Assembly (NCBI GenBank): GCA_018399515.1
Contig: JAGYOB010000255.1
Coordinates: forward strand, 1-6,149
Source: Candidatus Nanopelagicales bacterium
GTDB taxonomy: Bacteria > Actinomycetota > Actinomycetes > S36-B12
Length of the DNA stretch: 6,149 bases
Direction: 5' to 3'
A program made the position numbers and the translations under genes. Positions 4,691-6,149 of the stretch are shown piece by piece. Position 1 is the first letter of the stretch. The number at the start of each line of letters is the position of its first letter. A model generated the notes under the pieces. That model saw only the letters and a program-made list of their open reading frames with translations, made no database searches and had not been told where the DNA came from.

Positions 4691-6149
4691 TCGAACTCGC
4701 CACAGACCCGTCAGCGCCTCGCACCGCATAAGCGCCGCTGGCACGATCCCAGCGCAATGTGCCATTGATGGTGCTCACCACCAGCAGCGTGTCGAACGTC
4801 ACCGATCGATCCATCCCACCGCACCTGAGGTTCACCCCCGGAGTACTCGTCCGCCACTTCGGATGATGCTCCTGGGTACCGACCGTCATCCGCATCGAGA
4901 TTCCGGAGTGACAGACCGCATAGAGATACCGGCCGTTGGGATGGGCAGCGATCGGTGTCCACGGAGTGGTCCCGAAGAACGGCTTCCATTGCGGATCGAG
5001 TTGCCAATGCTGCAGCCACTGCTGCGGCCACCTCGTGCGAGCCTCATCGCGCACTCGCAGATAGGAGTGGTCCAAGCCGACTTCGACAGAACGCGTGCGC
5101 TTCATCCCGCGGTGTTGACCGACCAGGGTGTATCGATCGATTCCATCTGGGCTTGCCTCGCGTGTGGCACGGGTGCTACCACCGAAGGGGCGCCCGACCG
5201 GTTCCAGCACCGAATGCGCCGACATCGACACCGCATCCCGATAGCGACCGTTACGGGTCTTGTCGAACAGTCCCGGATCTGAGAGCACCGGAACCCCCTG
5301 CGCGAACCAGGTCAATGATCCGTGATCGACATGGCCGTGCATCTTGCGGCGCGGTCCGAATCGGAGCGTGTAGTGAATCGCTGTGTCATCCCACGAGGTC
5401 CGGTTCGCAGCCCAGCCCCGGTTTTCGCACCACAGGCGTGGATCGAGTGACTGTCGATAATCCGATGGAAGCTTGGCGACGATTGCCGAGATGGAGCGCT
5501 GATTTGCGTTTCCGATCGACTCGAGGATGCCATCAGGGCGAGCCAGTTGCACTGCTGCGAGCCGGGCACGGTCGATGGTGCTCGTGACGGATGCGGTAGT
5601 TGCGACATCACTCGAACGAGCTCGACGCAGGCCTCGTTCCCAGATTCGCAGGTTCGTCAAGTGATAACTGCTCGACTGTTCGATCGACATGCCGCATTCT
5701 GCGAAGACACTCTCTGCATCAGCGTTCATTCGAACGAAGGCGATGTCCTGCCATTCTGGTCGATCGAAAACGCGGGCGGATTCGATCAGTGAATGATTAG
5801 CGAGCATGCCGTGGTTGTGTACGGGTCGTTCCGGCCTGCCGCGATACCGGGCGGGGTCGAGGTTGACCGCCACGATGCCCTCGATGATCGGCAGCAATCG
5901 CTCGTCACCGGTCAACGCGAACAGACAATTCACAGTGTTCTGGCGAAGGCGATTGGCACCGGTGGTCCAGCCGGTCGCCCGCAGGACGGTTCGGTCGGCC
6001 TGCGCCCCGGGATCAGGAAGTGCTGCATCTCGAGCGACGAGGAGCGACACGGCATCGCCACCGGCAAGCGCCCACGGCACGAGCCACTGCATCCCGTGGA
6101 ACCGATTATTGAACGTGTTGTCGATCGGGTCGTAGACCTGCCAGTCCGC
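4674..6149 (-). CDS. Heparinase II/III family polysaccharide lyase, partial (5' end beyond right edge)
   Basis: The frame is open from the right edge (6149) to a TGA at 4674-4676, giving 491 residues without the N-terminus. The first codons, ADWQVYDPIDNTFNNRFHG, continue smoothly into MQWLVPWA, so the in-frame ATG at 6092 is internal and not the start. The N-terminal part is an alpha-toroid, alginate-lyase-like domain with HNHG (fragment residues 111-114) and the EQSSSYHLTNL block (157-167, Tyr162). A heparinase II/III-like beta domain follows, with MHGHVDHGSL (270-279) and GVPVLSDPGLFD (285-296). Family lyases use an Asn/His, a Tyr and a His for beta-elimination of uronic-acid polymers, and Asn112/His113, Tyr162 and one of His271/273/276 are plausible equivalents. 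The enzyme probably degrades or edits a secreted or capsular polysaccharide, but the polymer is not predictable. A signal peptide, if present, would lie outside the window. Its end overlaps the convergent small gene by 17 bp. Confidence 0.85.
   Translation of the reverse strand, partial: ADWQVYDPIDNTFNNRFHGMQWLVPWALAGGDAVSLLVARDAALPDPGAQADRTVLRATGWTTGANRLRQNTVNCLFALTGDERLLPIIEGIVAVNLDPARYRGRPERPVHNHGMLANHSLIESARVFDRPEWQDIAFVRMNADAESVFAECGMSIEQSSSYHLTNLRIWERGLRRARSSDVATTASVTSTIDRARLAAVQLARPDGILESIGNANQRSISAIVAKLPSDYRQSLDPRLWCENRGWAANRTSWDDTAIHYTLRFGPRRKMHGHVDHGSLTWFAQGVPVLSDPGLFDKTRNGRYRDAVSMSAHSVLEPVGRPFGGSTRATREASPDGIDRYTLVGQHRGMKRTRSVEVGLDHSYLRVRDEARTRWPQQWLQHWQLDPQWKPFFGTTPWTPIAAHPNGRYLYAVCHSGISMRMTVGTQEHHPKWRTSTPGVNLRCGGMDRSVTFDTLLVVSTINGTLRWDRASGAYAVRGADGSVASSTTPGA

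Overview
The window looks like chromosomal DNA from a high-GC Actinomycetota. The base composition is GC-rich, GTG starts are used, genes are tightly packed, and several proteins resemble actinobacterial families (a DapC/kynurenine-aminotransferase-type enzyme and a small DUF6941-like protein). Genus cannot be called from the sequence alone. Almost every base is coding: the only real intergenic gap is 49 bp (4171-4219), so no gene-free stretch over 300 bases exists. No RNA gene, insertion sequence, CRISPR array or clear hairpin terminator was seen.

Layout from left to right: (1) the 3' end of a phosphoketolase gene (xfp), read rightwards and cut by the left edge; (2) acetate kinase (ackA), same strand, whose GTG start overlaps the xfp stop; (3) on the minus strand and meeting ackA tail to tail with a 4-bp overlap, a FAD-dependent oxidoreductase of the phytoene-dehydrogenase-like (PYROXD2-type) family; (4) upstream of it in the same minus-strand operon, and joined by a GTGA overlap, a PLP-dependent fold-type I aminotransferase; (5) across the 49-bp divergent gap, a plus-strand small conserved protein of unknown function; (6) a minus-strand heparinase II/III-type polysaccharide lyase that overlaps the end of gene 5 by 17 bp and runs off the right edge.

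How they work together: xfp and ackA form a clear metabolic pair. Phosphoketolase cleaves xylulose-5-phosphate and/or fructose-6-phosphate to acetyl phosphate, and acetate kinase converts acetyl phosphate plus ADP to acetate plus ATP. The aminotransferase and oxidoreductase are translationally coupled, but their shared substrate, if any, cannot be read from the sequence. The lyase is likely part of a surface-polysaccharide locus continuing to the right. Base composition is uneven: sampled blocks in the middle genes are about 70% GC, while blocks in xfp/ackA and the upstream half of the lyase are near 52-53%.

I found no convincing new biological system. The points most worth a second look are the active-site substitutions in the acetate kinase, an in-frame 18-bp tandem duplication in the oxidoreductase gene, possible leaderless promoters in the 49-bp divergent gap, the uncharacterised small protein, and the GC shift at the lyase.
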